Position numbers and translations under genes: made by a program. DNA of 64,000 nucleotides, taken from the NCBI RefSeq assembly GCF_048269565.1, contig NZ_JBLXIK010000003.1:434001-498000 (forward strand), in the 5' to 3' direction. Positions 48,027-55,851 of the stretch are shown here, piece after piece. This DNA is from Maricaulis sp048269565 (GTDB lineage: Bacteria; Pseudomonadota; Alphaproteobacteria; Caulobacterales; Maricaulaceae). The notes beneath the pieces were generated by a model. The model did no database searches. It saw only the letters and a list, made by a program, of their open reading frames with translations, and was not told the DNA's origin. The first letter of the stretch is position 1. Each line of letters begins with the position of its first letter.

Positions 48027-48224
48027 CGGCCCGCCTTCGCCCTGCGGGCCAGGCCGAGTGCATTGTCGTCGGAGATTTGGCGTTAGGGCCTGCCCAGCCG
48101 TAGCTGAGAGATAACGAGCGGCCCGCCTTCGCCCTGCGGGCCAGGTCGAGTGCATTGTCGTCGGAGATTTGGCGTTAGGGCCTGCCCAGCCGTAGCTGCG
48201 AGATGACGAGCGGCCCGCCTTCGC
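48027..48224. repeat. 92-bp tandem repeat, two full copies and a partial third
   Basis: Copies at 48027-48118 and 48119-48210 differ at only three positions seen by eye (AGGCCGAG/AGGTCGAG, CTGAGAG/CTGCGAG, GATAACG/GATGACG). A third begins at 48211 and stops matching after about 14 bases. Each copy opens with the REP-like inverted repeat GGCCCGC...GCGGGCC. The array ends 17 bases before the attachment site, just downstream of the ancestral tRNA-Val 3' end. Confidence 0.9.
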
Positions 48225-48241
48225 TACTTCGCAGCGAAGGC

Positions 48242-48287
48242 TGGTGGGCGGTGAGGGGCTCGAACCCCCGACCCTCTCGGTGTAAAC
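48242..48287 (-). repeat. attL: duplicated 3' half of tRNA-Val
   Basis: These 46 bases match 57409-57454 in tRNA-Val with one mismatch (C at 48259, T at 57426). They run from the CCA end to the anticodon loop. The remaining 5' half of the tRNA is missing here, so this is the far attachment site of the integrated island, not a functional tRNA. Confidence 0.95.
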
Positions 48288-48474
48288 TATTTTCCCCCGC
48301 ACTTCAGCGCCTAACGCGACCTATCACAAACAAGCGGGCGCATCCCTTTCTAGACTGCCATGTTCAACTCACGTTAGAGTCCGTTATAGCGACGAAAAAC
48401 GTCGTCTATTGTCCCTTCGCGTTACCCCAAAGACGATGCGGGTAACAGACATCGGCCAGCTAGAGGTGCTCTGA

Positions 48475-49827
48475 ATGGCGAGGCTCACAGACCAGACTCC
48501 AATGATGCGGCTCACCGACCTTAAGGTGAAGTCGCTTCCCCCCGACCCGTCGCGGCGACTGGAGATGCCAGACCCCGGCCAGGCCGGGCTCTACCTGATT
48601 ATTCAGCCGAGCGGGCGGAAAAGCTGGGCTGTGCGCTATCGTCAAAACGGACGAAGCCGAAAACTGACGCTGGGCAGGTTTCCGGCTATTGGCCTTGCCG
48701 ATGCGCGCCAGATGACCGCCAAAACGCTGGACAAGATCGAACGGGGCGAAGACCCGGCATCTGACAAGAAGGCTCGGCGGACTGAGACCGGCACTTCGGG
48801 ACATCAGCGAACTGACACCCTCGCGGCGCTGGTCGCGGAATACTTGCAGCGACGGCCCCGCGAGAAAGCACTCCGATCTATCGGCGAGGTGAAGCGGATT
48901 TTCGATAAGTACGTTCTGCCGGTCATAGGGCAGCGCCCTGCTGCCAAAATCACGAAACGCGAGATAATCGACCTGCTTGATGGCATCGCGGACCGCCCTG
49001 CACCGATCATGGCCAACCGGACTTTTGAAGCCCTGCGCGCGCTATTCAACTGGTCAATAGGCCGCGACTGGATGGCGGCTTCCCCGATGGCTGGCATGAA
49101 TAAGCCGTTCGAGACCCAAAGCCGCGACCGGGTGCTATCAGTCGATGAGATTCGCTGGTTCTGGAAAGCGACCGGCGCAATGGGCTACCCGTTTGGCGAT
49201 GCCTTGCGAGTGTGCCTCCTGACTGGGCAGCGCGTCGGCGAGGTCAGCGGCCTTACCCGGAGTGAAATCGGGCAAGAGCAGATGATTCAAGTGACGGAAG
49301 CAAACGGCGAGCGGATCGAAACCACGGCCCCGGGCAACGTATGGACCATTCCCGCCGCACGGGCGAAGAATGGGGAGGAACACAAGGTTCCCCTTGCCGA
49401 CCCGGCGCTGGCCATCATCGAAAATGCGCCCGCTATCGGCACCAACGGGCTGGTTTTCACGACCACCGGACTAAGCCCGATATCTGGCCGGTCAAAAGCG
49501 AAGGTCCGTCTTGACCGACTAATGGCGGCGGCGGCGGAGGAGGAGCGCGGCGAAAAAGCCGAGATTGACCGTTTCACGATACACGACCTCCGGCGGACAT
49601 GCGCCAGCCAGATGGCTGAACTGCGCGTTGCCCCGCACGTTATCGAGGCCGTCCTAAATCACCGGACCGGCGTCGTGCGCGGAATTGCGCGCGTCTACAA
49701 TAGATACGACTATGGAATCGAAAAGCGGGAGGCGTTGGACGCCTGGGCGCATCGCTTGAACGATCTTGTGACGGGCAAGCCTGCGGAAATGGCAATCGAA
49801 GTGGAGGCTAAGCGTGACCGATGCTGA
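48475..49827 (+). CDS. Tyrosine-type site-specific integrase, P4-like
   Basis: Catalyses integration at tRNA-Val. The 450-residue protein has an N-terminal DUF4102-type arm-binding domain (GLYLIIQPSGRKSWAVRYR, LTLGRFPAIGLADAR, residues about 38-78), a core-binding domain (115-210), and the catalytic domain with R253 (TGQRVGEVSGL), K304, H370 and R373 (HDLRRT), H396 (NHRTG) and the nucleophile Y408 (VYNRYDY). All catalytic residues are present, so it could be active. ATG at 48475 has AGAGG seven bases upstream. The gene sits beside attL. Confidence 0.95.
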   Translation: MARLTDQTPMMRLTDLKVKSLPPDPSRRLEMPDPGQAGLYLIIQPSGRKSWAVRYRQNGRSRKLTLGRFPAIGLADARQMTAKTLDKIERGEDPASDKKARRTETGTSGHQRTDTLAALVAEYLQRRPREKALRSIGEVKRIFDKYVLPVIGQRPAAKITKREIIDLLDGIADRPAPIMANRTFEALRALFNWSIGRDWMAASPMAGMNKPFETQSRDRVLSVDEIRWFWKATGAMGYPFGDALRVCLLTGQRVGEVSGLTRSEIGQEQMIQVTEANGERIETTAPGNVWTIPAARAKNGEEHKVPLADPALAIIENAPAIGTNGLVFTTTGLSPISGRSKAKVRLDRLMAAAAEEERGEKAEIDRFTIHDLRRTCASQMAELRVAPHVIEAVLNHRTGVVRGIARVYNRYDYGIEKREALDAWAHRLNDLVTGKPAEMAIEVEAKRDRC

Positions 49828-50500
49828 TGATCCGATACCCACTCGGAACGGCGAGAAGCAATCCGCCGCTCCTTCGCTTGAGGACGTATTCAGGAAGCAC
49901 CTTCACATATCGCAAAGCGAAGCCGACCTAGCCGCAGACTGGTTCGCAAGCTCAGCTTGGGGCAACCCAACCGGGTTTTACCATCGCTCAGCGGACATGA
50001 AGGACCTCTTCGACCTACGAAATGCGGTTTCTGCAATGCTTCGTTTTGACGTTCATGGGAGCGAAGAAGTGCAAGAGCTTCTCCGCCTAAATATGATTCA
50101 ATTGGATATCGAAACTGACACAAAAAATGCTACAGACGCCGCAGAGAAATGGCGACCAAAGTCGCATGACTCTTTTGTCTCGTCCAAACAATTCATTACT
50201 AGATGGCAGAAGGCAATTGACACGACAATTCGCACTGTAGAGCAGTCATCGCTGACCGTAAGATCGAGACAGCGCGTAAATGTTGAAGGCGTAAATATTG
50301 TAGACCGCGCACGTTTGTTATGGGAGCGGAAACTCGGGTCGCCAGCACCAGCGCGCGGGCTCAATGTTGCCACGGCTTTCGGCGAATACCTATTTGATTT
50401 GTTTGAGGCTTGCGAGTGTGAGGGTGACCCAAGATCCGCATTCCACGCGTGGTCACGCCACATAGGTGCCCGCGTGCATAGTGACGGCGAAACTGGTTAG
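49814..50500 (+). CDS. Unrecognised protein in island, coupled to integrase
   Basis: A 228-residue protein with no recognised domain. It starts with GTG, preceded by GGAGG at six bases, inside the end of the integrase gene (14-base overlap). The sequence is mostly helical and polar, with no signal peptide or membrane span; it includes EEVQELLRLNMIQLDIET and ITRWQKAIDTTIRTVEQ. Its codons are visibly richer in A and T than those of the flanking chromosome, consistent with horizontal origin. Confidence 0.75.
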   Translation: MTDADDPIPTRNGEKQSAAPSLEDVFRKHLHISQSEADLAADWFASSAWGNPTGFYHRSADMKDLFDLRNAVSAMLRFDVHGSEEVQELLRLNMIQLDIETDTKNATDAAEKWRPKSHDSFVSSKQFITRWQKAIDTTIRTVEQSSLTVRSRQRVNVEGVNIVDRARLLWERKLGSPAPARGLNVATAFGEYLFDLFEACECEGDPRSAFHAWSRHIGARVHSDGETG

Positions 50501-50571
50501 CTCACTGTGATCGGAAATGGTGCTTCAAGGCTCCACATTCTGCCCCATGTTCAAACCATGGAGCGAAACAC

Positions 50572-50775
50572 ATGCCCTCCCCTGCCATCAATACCCACCG
50601 ACACATCCCCGCCGCGACCGTCCGCGAATTGTGCGGCGGCATTTCTGACATGACGCTTTGGCGCTGGCTGGATCAACGCGACTTTCCTGAACCGGCCCGC
50701 ATCGGCCGCCGCCGCTACTGGAGAGAGACGGAGGTGCTCGCGTGGCTCAACACCTTCCGGGAGGCGGCACAATGA
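50572..50775 (+). CDS. AlpA-like excisionase/transcriptional regulator
   Basis: A 67-residue MerR-fold helix-turn-helix protein. IPAATVRELCGGISDMTLWR forms the HTH and FPEPARIGRRRYWRETEVLAWL the wing and C-terminal helix, the standard AlpA layout. In P4-like elements AlpA relatives regulate the integrase or act as excision factors. ATG at 50572 has GGAG eight bases upstream. It is coupled to the next gene by an ATGA overlap. Confidence 0.88.
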   Translation: MPSPAINTHRHIPAATVRELCGGISDMTLWRWLDQRDFPEPARIGRRRYWRETEVLAWLNTFREAAQ

Positions 50776-51089
50776 CCGCCCGCCGCTGGAAACCCGCCCG
50801 CTTGACTGTGGAAATCGACGGCAACCGCCGCGCCTTTGTCGGGCGCAATGCCGAAATCATGCGCGCAATGATCGAGCGTGGCTCTGTAAGTTCTGCGGAG
50901 ATTGAACCGGGTGTTCGCCTTGCCGCCATCGTCCACAGGCTGAAACGCTCCCATTCGATCAGCATTGCATCCGCGCGGTTCTGCAACGCCCGTGGCGATG
51001 GTGGGGAGTATGCCGCTTACAGCCTCACAGCGCCCGCTCGGCTTGTCGAATACCAGCCCGGCGAATGGCAAGGCGTGAGGGTCGATTAA
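50772..51089 (+). CDS. Small winged-helix protein
   Basis: A 105-residue protein starting MTARRWKPARLTVEIDGNRR. The centre (EIMRAMIERGSVSSAEIEPG followed by VRLAAIVHRLKRSHSISI) reads as a winged-helix DNA-binding unit, a type often encoded next to AlpA-like genes in alphaproteobacterial phages. The start is fixed by the ATGA overlap with the upstream gene and the end by a TAATG overlap with the next, so the three genes form one translation unit. Confidence 0.7.
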   Translation: MTARRWKPARLTVEIDGNRRAFVGRNAEIMRAMIERGSVSSAEIEPGVRLAAIVHRLKRSHSISIASARFCNARGDGGEYAAYSLTAPARLVEYQPGEWQGVRVD

Positions 51090-51619
51090 TGGCAAAACCC
51101 CGCAAAGCATGGCGCGGGCATGACGCCACCGGCAGAACCAAGGGGGACGGCAAAGTCACCGCCCTACCCCTTGCGCTTGTGCAGGAGCCTGCTTGGCGCG
51201 CGCTCTCCCCTAAAGCCCAAATGACATACATTTGGCTTCGCTTTGAAGGGCGTGATCGGCAATTCAGCAACAACGGCAAAATACAATTGAGCGTCAGGCA
51301 AGCGGCGCAGCGGCTGGGCATACACCGGAACGCGGCGGCGGGCGGCTTTCAAGAATTGCAGCAGAAAGGCTTCGTCGTGGTTACCGCCATGGCCGCGCTC
51401 GGCGTTACAGGCGAAGCGCGCGGCCCGTCCTATGAGCTGACAGAGTTTCCGTTGCCGCAGGCGTCACACCCGGTAGGGCGGCGACTCTACAAGGCATGGA
51501 AGCCGGGCAACGACTTTGAGGCGGTCCGGCATCCCGCAAACAACCCCAAGGGCGCGAACGGAAAAAATATCCCGTCTCGAAAAGCGGGACGGTGCTGTCC
51601 CGAAAAGGAGGACGGTTAG
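51089..51619 (+). CDS. Phage replication-type helix-turn-helix protein
   Basis: A 176-residue protein with the pattern of alphaproteobacterial phage replication-initiation-like proteins. It has a basic start (MAKPRKAWRGHDATGRTKGD), VTALPLALVQEPAWRALSPK, and a winged helix with IQLSVRQAAQRLGIHRNAAA and GFQELQQKGFVVV. The last codons read through the first copies of an iteron-like array (51573-51713), as expected when an initiator binds repeats in or behind its own gene. DNA-binding is well supported; replication initiation is inference. Confidence 0.75.
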   Translation: MAKPRKAWRGHDATGRTKGDGKVTALPLALVQEPAWRALSPKAQMTYIWLRFEGRDRQFSNNGKIQLSVRQAAQRLGIHRNAAAGGFQELQQKGFVVVTAMAALGVTGEARGPSYELTEFPLPQASHPVGRRLYKAWKPGNDFEAVRHPANNPKGANGKNIPSRKAGRCCPEKEDG

Positions 51620-51713
51620 GGCCTTCCTGTCCCTGAAAAGATGACAGGGCGTCCCGAAAAGGAGGACGGTTAGGGCCAAAAACCGCCCGCGACCGTCCCG
51701 AAAAGCGAGACAT
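51573..51713. repeat. Iteron-like array, candidate replication origin
   Basis: Five copies of an imperfect inverted repeat, consensus GTCCCGAAAAGNGGGAC, lie at 51573-51592, 51596-51615, 51626-51648, 51650-51669 and 51694-51713. Most start-to-start distances are 22-23 or 44 bases, close to two or four helical turns. The array spans the end of the HTH gene and the gap behind it; a longer block (GTCCCGAAAAGGAGGACGG plus TTAGGGCC) is repeated exactly. Confidence 0.8.
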
Positions 51714-51819
51714 CCTTATTACCATACCCAGTCTCTCAGAATATCAGCCTTAAACACGCGATTTGTCCGAATGGCCAATTTTGGCCCGAACGGTCGCCAG
51801 CGAAAACGGAGTAACGATC

Positions 51820-52032
51820 ATGCCTGTATCATTCGTGAGCAATCCGCCCGTCGTGGATGCCGCCTCTGGCATCGTATCAATCGAGTTTGAAAGCGGCGGC
51901 GAAACCGTATCCGTTGCGCTCTCTCGCAATGCCGCATTTGGGCTTGCCCATTCCCTAAGCCGTTCAATTGCGGAACTGGACGCGCCAGGCACGGTGGTGA
52001 ACTTCTCCACAAGCAAGGGCAAGGACGCTTGA
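51820..52032 (+). CDS. Small unrecognised island protein
   Basis: A 70-residue protein starting MPVSFVSNPPVVDAASGIVS, with a predicted beta-rich first half and an amphipathic helix (AAFGLAHSLSRSIAEL). The ATG at 51820 has GGAG eight bases upstream and is preferred over the longer frame from 51763. It follows the iteron array directly. No family recognised. Confidence 0.6.
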   Translation: MPVSFVSNPPVVDAASGIVSIEFESGGETVSVALSRNAAFGLAHSLSRSIAELDAPGTVVNFSTSKGKDA

Positions 52033-52033
52033 T

Positions 52034-52198
52034 ATGTCCGCATGTTCCCCTTGTGTTCCAACCGCAGGTGTGCTAGATAATGGTCTGTCGCAGCCTTTGG
52101 CGCGGCACCCTCTCGCGTTCGAGTCCTTGACCGAACAGCACGCCATCCAGCCGGACCCAATGCGGGCCGGTGCGTTCTGTTACGAGGCACTGACGTGA
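52034..52198 (+). CDS. Very small ORF coupled to the prohead protease
   Basis: A 54-codon frame starting MSACSPCVPTAGVLDNG, with AAGGA a few bases upstream of its ATG. Its TGA overlaps the GTG start of the protease gene (GTGA), and its own start lies one base after the preceding stop. Tight packing suggests a real or at least translated leader; the sequence has no recognised domain and could simply aid protease translation. Confidence 0.45.
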   Translation: MSACSPCVPTAGVLDNGLSQPLARHPLAFESLTEQHAIQPDPMRAGAFCYEALT

Positions 52199-52887
52199 CC
52201 CCAATCAAATTCGACATATCCAGCCTTAGCCTGGGCCGCGCCTTTGCGCTTGAGGTGAAAGCGTCCGGCTCTGGCGAGATTGAAGGATTGGCTAGCCCAT
52301 TTGGCGGCAGTCCTGACAGCTACGGCGACATCATCGAGCCGGGCGCATTCTCCGCAAGCCTTGCCAAGCACAAAGCCGCTGGCACCGCTCCCGCGCTTCT
52401 CTGGGCGCATGATCAGTCACGCCCTGTTGGCCGCTGGTCACAGATGCAAGAACGCGCGGACGGCTTGCACGTTAGCGGACAGCTCAACCTGAAAACCGAA
52501 GCCGGACAGCAAGCCTATGAGCATGTCAAAGGCGGCGATCTGGACGGGCTTTCCATCGGCTTTGGCATTGCTCCCGGTGGCGCTTCTGTCGATCGGCAGG
52601 GCGTGCGGACGCTCAAGGCGCTGGATCTGTACGAGGTCAGCATTGTGACGCTTCCGGCAGCTCTCTCTGCCCGCGTGCAGCAAGTGAAGTCCATCACCGG
52701 CCCTGACGAATTGCGCGACCTCCTGAGAGGCCACGGCTTGCCTGTGCGCTTCTGCGAGAAGGTAGCGGCGGGCGGCTGGGCACATCTGCAAAACGCAACA
52801 CCTCAACAACTCGAAACCGAGGCGAAGGCACAGGCCGAAGCCGACACTATGGCAGCGATTTTACGGGAGCTTCGCCGCTACGCCTGA
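52195..52887 (+). CDS. HK97-family prohead protease
   Basis: A 230-residue phage maturation protease that cleaves the capsid delta domain during head assembly. Family signatures are clear: IEGLASPFGGSPDSYGDIIE, PALLWAHDQSRPVGRW with the catalytic His72, GLSIGFGIAPGG with Ser120, and LYEVSIVTLPA with a likely third member Glu147. GTG at 52195 has GAGG nine bases upstream. It directly precedes the capsid gene, the standard order. Confidence 0.93.
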   Translation: MTPIKFDISSLSLGRAFALEVKASGSGEIEGLASPFGGSPDSYGDIIEPGAFSASLAKHKAAGTAPALLWAHDQSRPVGRWSQMQERADGLHVSGQLNLKTEAGQQAYEHVKGGDLDGLSIGFGIAPGGASVDRQGVRTLKALDLYEVSIVTLPAALSARVQQVKSITGPDELRDLLRGHGLPVRFCEKVAAGGWAHLQNATPQQLETEAKAQAEADTMAAILRELRRYA

Positions 52888-52942
52888 CCCGCTCCCAATC
52901 AACGCAGCGTCGTGATGACGCCGCAGCTCATGGATAGAAAAC

Positions 52943-54157
52943 ATGGAAATGATCGCAGACATTCGCGCGTCACTGGACGCCATCGATAAGAAGACCGCCG
53001 CAGGCATTGAAGCCGGGCGGGCCACCAAAGAAATCTCCGAAAGCGTGACGGACCTCAAGTCACGCCTAAACCATCTGGAAGCGGTCGCGGCACGCCCGCA
53101 GCTCCGCGACAATGACGGCAGCTACGTCACGCCTGAACAAAAAGCGCACGCTGATGCGTTTGGCGATTGGCTCCGCAATCCGAAGTCACAGACGAAAATG
53201 GCCGCGCTTGAAGGCTTCAAGGCCGTTACCATCGGCTCTGATGCGGGCGGCGGCTACGGCGTGCCTGAAATCATCGCGGCGCAGGTACAAAAGCGCCTGC
53301 TTGACCTGTCGCCAATGCGCCAGATTGCCCGCGTCGAAACCGTCTCATCCTCTGACTTCAAAATGCTGGTGGACATCAACGGCGCGTCGTCGGGCTGGGT
53401 TGGCGAAGGCGACACCCGCAGCGAAACAGACACCGCGCAGCTTGGCGAAGTCGCCCCGACATTCGGCATTGTCTACGCCTACCCGAAGGCGTCGGAAGAA
53501 TCCTTCGCGGACATACAATTCAATGTGCAGGAATGGCTTGTTCGCAGCGTGTCCGAGCAACTGGCCATTGCCGAGGGCGCGGCGTTCGTGTCCGGCGACG
53601 GCACCAAAAAGCCCACGGGATTTCTCGACGCGACCCCTTCCGCATCTGGCGACAGTGAAAGCCCAGCGCGCTCATTCGGGCAATTACAATATGTCCCGAC
53701 CGGCAACGCTTCCGGCTTCGGCAGTCTCTCCGTTACGTCGCCTGAATTTTTCCCGGCTGATGTTCTGTGGACAACCGTATATTCCCTGCGCGCTGGATAC
53801 CGCGCCAATGCTCGGTGGGTGATGAACTCAGCAACGGCTGGTGTCATTCGCAAGTTCAAAGATGCGGACGGCAATTACCTCTGGCGCGATATGCTGGCAG
53901 CCGGCCAGCCACCGCTTCTGTGTGGCTATGAAGTCGTCATTGACGAGAACATGCCGGACGTGAGCGCGAACGCCTACCCCGTCGCCTTTGGTGACTTCCA
54001 GCGCGGCTATCTGATCTGTGACAGCTTTGGCTTCCGCGTGACGGTAGACGACAACGTGACGACGCCTGGACAGCTCAAGTTCTATGCTCGCAAGCGCGTC
54101 GGCGGAAAGACCCTGGACGACAACGCAATTAAGCTCATCAAGATCGCGGCGAGCTAA
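52943..54157 (+). CDS. HK97-fold major capsid protein
   Basis: A 404-residue capsid subunit. Residues of about 1-55 form a coiled-coil delta (scaffolding) domain (SLDAIDKKTAAGIEAGRATK). The mature fold starts near GFKAVTIGSDAGGGYGVPEI and includes RQIARVETVSSSDFKMLVDI, the FGIVYAYPKASEES segment, WVMNSATAGVIRKFKD, and the C-terminal AFGDFQRGYLICDSFGFRV. This matches the HK97 gp5 family over its full length, with no truncation. Whether it makes a capsid of its own size or co-assembles with a helper cannot be told from sequence. Confidence 0.95.
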   Translation: MEMIADIRASLDAIDKKTAAGIEAGRATKEISESVTDLKSRLNHLEAVAARPQLRDNDGSYVTPEQKAHADAFGDWLRNPKSQTKMAALEGFKAVTIGSDAGGGYGVPEIIAAQVQKRLLDLSPMRQIARVETVSSSDFKMLVDINGASSGWVGEGDTRSETDTAQLGEVAPTFGIVYAYPKASEESFADIQFNVQEWLVRSVSEQLAIAEGAAFVSGDGTKKPTGFLDATPSASGDSESPARSFGQLQYVPTGNASGFGSLSVTSPEFFPADVLWTTVYSLRAGYRANARWVMNSATAGVIRKFKDADGNYLWRDMLAAGQPPLLCGYEVVIDENMPDVSANAYPVAFGDFQRGYLICDSFGFRVTVDDNVTTPGQLKFYARKRVGGKTLDDNAIKLIKIAAS

Positions 54158-54226
54158 CCGAATGGGGGGCGGGTTACTCCGCCTCGCCCGTCACGCTCGC
54201 ACTTCACAAATGGCGGACGTGACCAG

Positions 54227-54276
54227 CCTCGGCTCTGTACGGACATGCGGAGCCGAGGTTGCCCCTAGGGGGGCAA
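54227..54276. terminator. Two adjacent hairpins between capsid and terminase genes
   Basis: Stem 1 is CCTCGGCTC / GAGCCGAGG (54227-54258); stem 2 is TTGCCCC / GGGGCAA with loop TAGG (54259-54276). They touch each other in the 196-base gap after the capsid gene. There is no T tract. They could end or attenuate the head-gene transcript or act as a recognition structure. Confidence 0.5.
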
Positions 54277-54353
54277 GAATCCTTAGCCCTCGGGCATGGG
54301 TACCGGCGTGGGAAACTCTTCTTCGATAAACCGTAACAATTCAGAGGCTGAAA

Positions 54354-54782
54354 ATGGCAAAACCCGGACGAAAATCGGCAGCGGACCTATTGAAGCCGCC
54401 GCGCTCGCTGACGGACCGGCGACCGGCTGCACCGGCTGACATGACGGCAGCGCAAATCCGCACTTGGGAGCGCATCGTCGCTAGTGAGCCGACTAGCTGG
54501 TTCGCTACCGCCGCGCAGCAAGATTTGCTCCGACTGTTCTGCGAGCACGCCAGTTTTCGGGCGGACCTGCAAACCCTGATTGACGACTGCCAAGCCGAGG
54601 CTATCGCCTGCGACGAAAGAGGCCCGGCATTCCTTCGAATGCTCACGGTACGCGACCGCGAGACGAAGACACTGGCCGCCCTCGCCCGGCAAATGCGCCT
54701 AACGCATCAGGCACGATACACGCCGCAAGCCGCAGGGACAGCCGAACGCAACAACCCTACGGGCGGGCGTCCTTGGGAATAG
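54354..54782 (+). CDS. P27-like phage terminase small subunit
   Basis: A 142-residue DNA-packaging recognition subunit. It begins MAKPGRKSAADLLKPPRSLT and has the helical core AAQIRTWERIVASEPTSWF, LLRLFCEHASFRADLQTLID and RDRETKTLAALARQMRL, as in P27/TerS proteins. AGAGG lies six bases before the ATG. In phages it is followed by the large subunit; here the next gene is an unrelated minus-strand gene. In satellites a lone TerS can redirect a helper's packaging motor. Confidence 0.82.
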   Translation: MAKPGRKSAADLLKPPRSLTDRRPAAPADMTAAQIRTWERIVASEPTSWFATAAQQDLLRLFCEHASFRADLQTLIDDCQAEAIACDERGPAFLRMLTVRDRETKTLAALARQMRLTHQARYTPQAAGTAERNNPTGGRPWE

Positions 54783-54834
54783 GAACCCGGCTCTAAAGAA
54801 GGCGGTTTCATAGATGGCTGATCCGGGAATGCCA

Positions 54835-55614
54835 TTAGCGAGGCGTGTGCTCGGTGCACATGAGCTTCAACTCGCTGACGACGGCGTCGCAGGTTTGGCA
54901 GAGTTCGAAAATGGTCTGACGTACAGGGCGCCCCGTAAGTGGTCCAGCATCGGTGAAGACTACCTCAAACGTTAGGTGATAATCGTAGTCGAAGTGCCCT
55001 TCCGGACCGACCGTACCGACTTCCACCTCCTGTTTGGAGCTATCCCAGCGAGGCGGGATTCGCATGCAGATAACGTCCTTGGCTCCAACGCGGATCCCGG
55101 CCCCAGTAATTTTGGCGTCAGGTGCGCAAGCGACTCTGTGCTTTTCTCGCGCGGCGGTTATGAGCTCGCAGAGCAAGTGGTTGTTGGGGGGGGAGGCTTC
55201 GTCAAGAGCTGGGTGAAGCTGGAGGCTCGAAAGGTACATTGTGACGTAGTCGGGGAAGTCGAATACATCCAGTTTCCCCCGAACATCACCCGCAGAATTC
55301 CCCGCAGGAAAGTAGAGCATCTTGGGGGCATCCTTGCCTTTGACGATCTTAAAAGTGGCGCACATGGCCATGTCGAGTGCGTGTCTGAGATCGGCGATTG
55401 CCCCACTCATCGCGTCTCTCGCGCTGATCGGAATGTTGTCTTCGAGCACGATCTTATAGGTTTTGTTTCCGGTGTCCGCATCGCTATAAACGACTGAGCG
55501 GCATGCGGTGTTTTCGAAAAAACTGGTTGTGATTTTGTCGAACTGCTCCAAGCTACGGCGTGTCTTCTCGATGTTGTAGAACGCTGACTCGAATTCGATG
55601 TCGGGATTAGTCAT
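54835..55614 (-). CDS. Unrecognised island cargo protein
   Basis: A 259-residue soluble protein of unknown function on the minus strand, opposite to the phage genes. MTNPDIEFESAFYNIEKTRR at 55614 is preferred over a TTG start at 55647. It has a helical N-terminus (ISARDAMSGAIADLRHALDM), then a mixed alpha/beta body. No motif is recognised. The opposite orientation and position behind the structural genes suggest a cargo gene. It replaces the expected place of the large terminase. Confidence 0.7.
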   Translation of the reverse strand: MTNPDIEFESAFYNIEKTRRSLEQFDKITTSFFENTACRSVVYSDADTGNKTYKIVLEDNIPISARDAMSGAIADLRHALDMAMCATFKIVKGKDAPKMLYFPAGNSAGDVRGKLDVFDFPDYVTMYLSSLQLHPALDEASPPNNHLLCELITAAREKHRVACAPDAKITGAGIRVGAKDVICMRIPPRWDSSKQEVEVGTVGPEGHFDYDYHLTFEVVFTDAGPLTGRPVRQTIFELCQTCDAVVSELKLMCTEHTPR

Positions 55615-55679
55615 GTCAAACTCGAAGAAAGAAGATGGGCGCAGCAAGGAATAGGCCGCCCGCCCCGAGACGCCGCTTG

Positions 55680-55789
55680 CGCCTCAACGGTAACGCCGTT
55701 CGAGGCGAATCGGGTGCGTAAGGCGGAATAATGCAAGCGGTGCGTGAGTTAGTCCAGTCAGCCACATGGACCCCATTCCGCCGCACCGC
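55680..55789. promoter_or_regulatory. Cluster of inverted repeats upstream of XRE gene
   Basis: A bulged hairpin (CGCCTCAACGG / CCGTTCGAGGCG, 55680-55707) is followed by two interleaved 8-bp repeat pairs: GGCGGAAT (55722) with ATTCCGCC (55775), and GCGGTGCG (55737) with CGCACCGC (55782). The two pairs cannot nest, so they would form alternative structures or bind a protein. The region lies between divergent cargo and XRE genes and may be a control region. Confidence 0.45.
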
Positions 55790-55851
55790 GGTGACGAGTC
55801 AATTTCATAACCGAGCTGTAAACTATTCCAACGCTCGTTTATGGTGCGCTC

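Noticed and set aside
48027..48224. CRISPR array
   Set aside because: The repeats are 92 bp, contiguous and without spacers, and no cas gene is present.
48242..48287. A second tRNA-Val gene
   Set aside because: Only the 3' half of the cloverleaf is present, ending at the anticodon loop; it is the attL repeat.
51464..51679. Minus-strand ORF with repeated ALTVLLFGT text
   Set aside because: The repeated peptide is only the translation of the iteron-like DNA repeats on the opposite strand.
54814..54975. 53-codon plus-strand ORF after the small terminase (MADPGMPLARRVLG...) as a large-terminase remnant
   Set aside because: It could be the start of a lost downstream phage gene, but no terminase motif is visible and it overlaps a convincing minus-strand gene; not enough to call.
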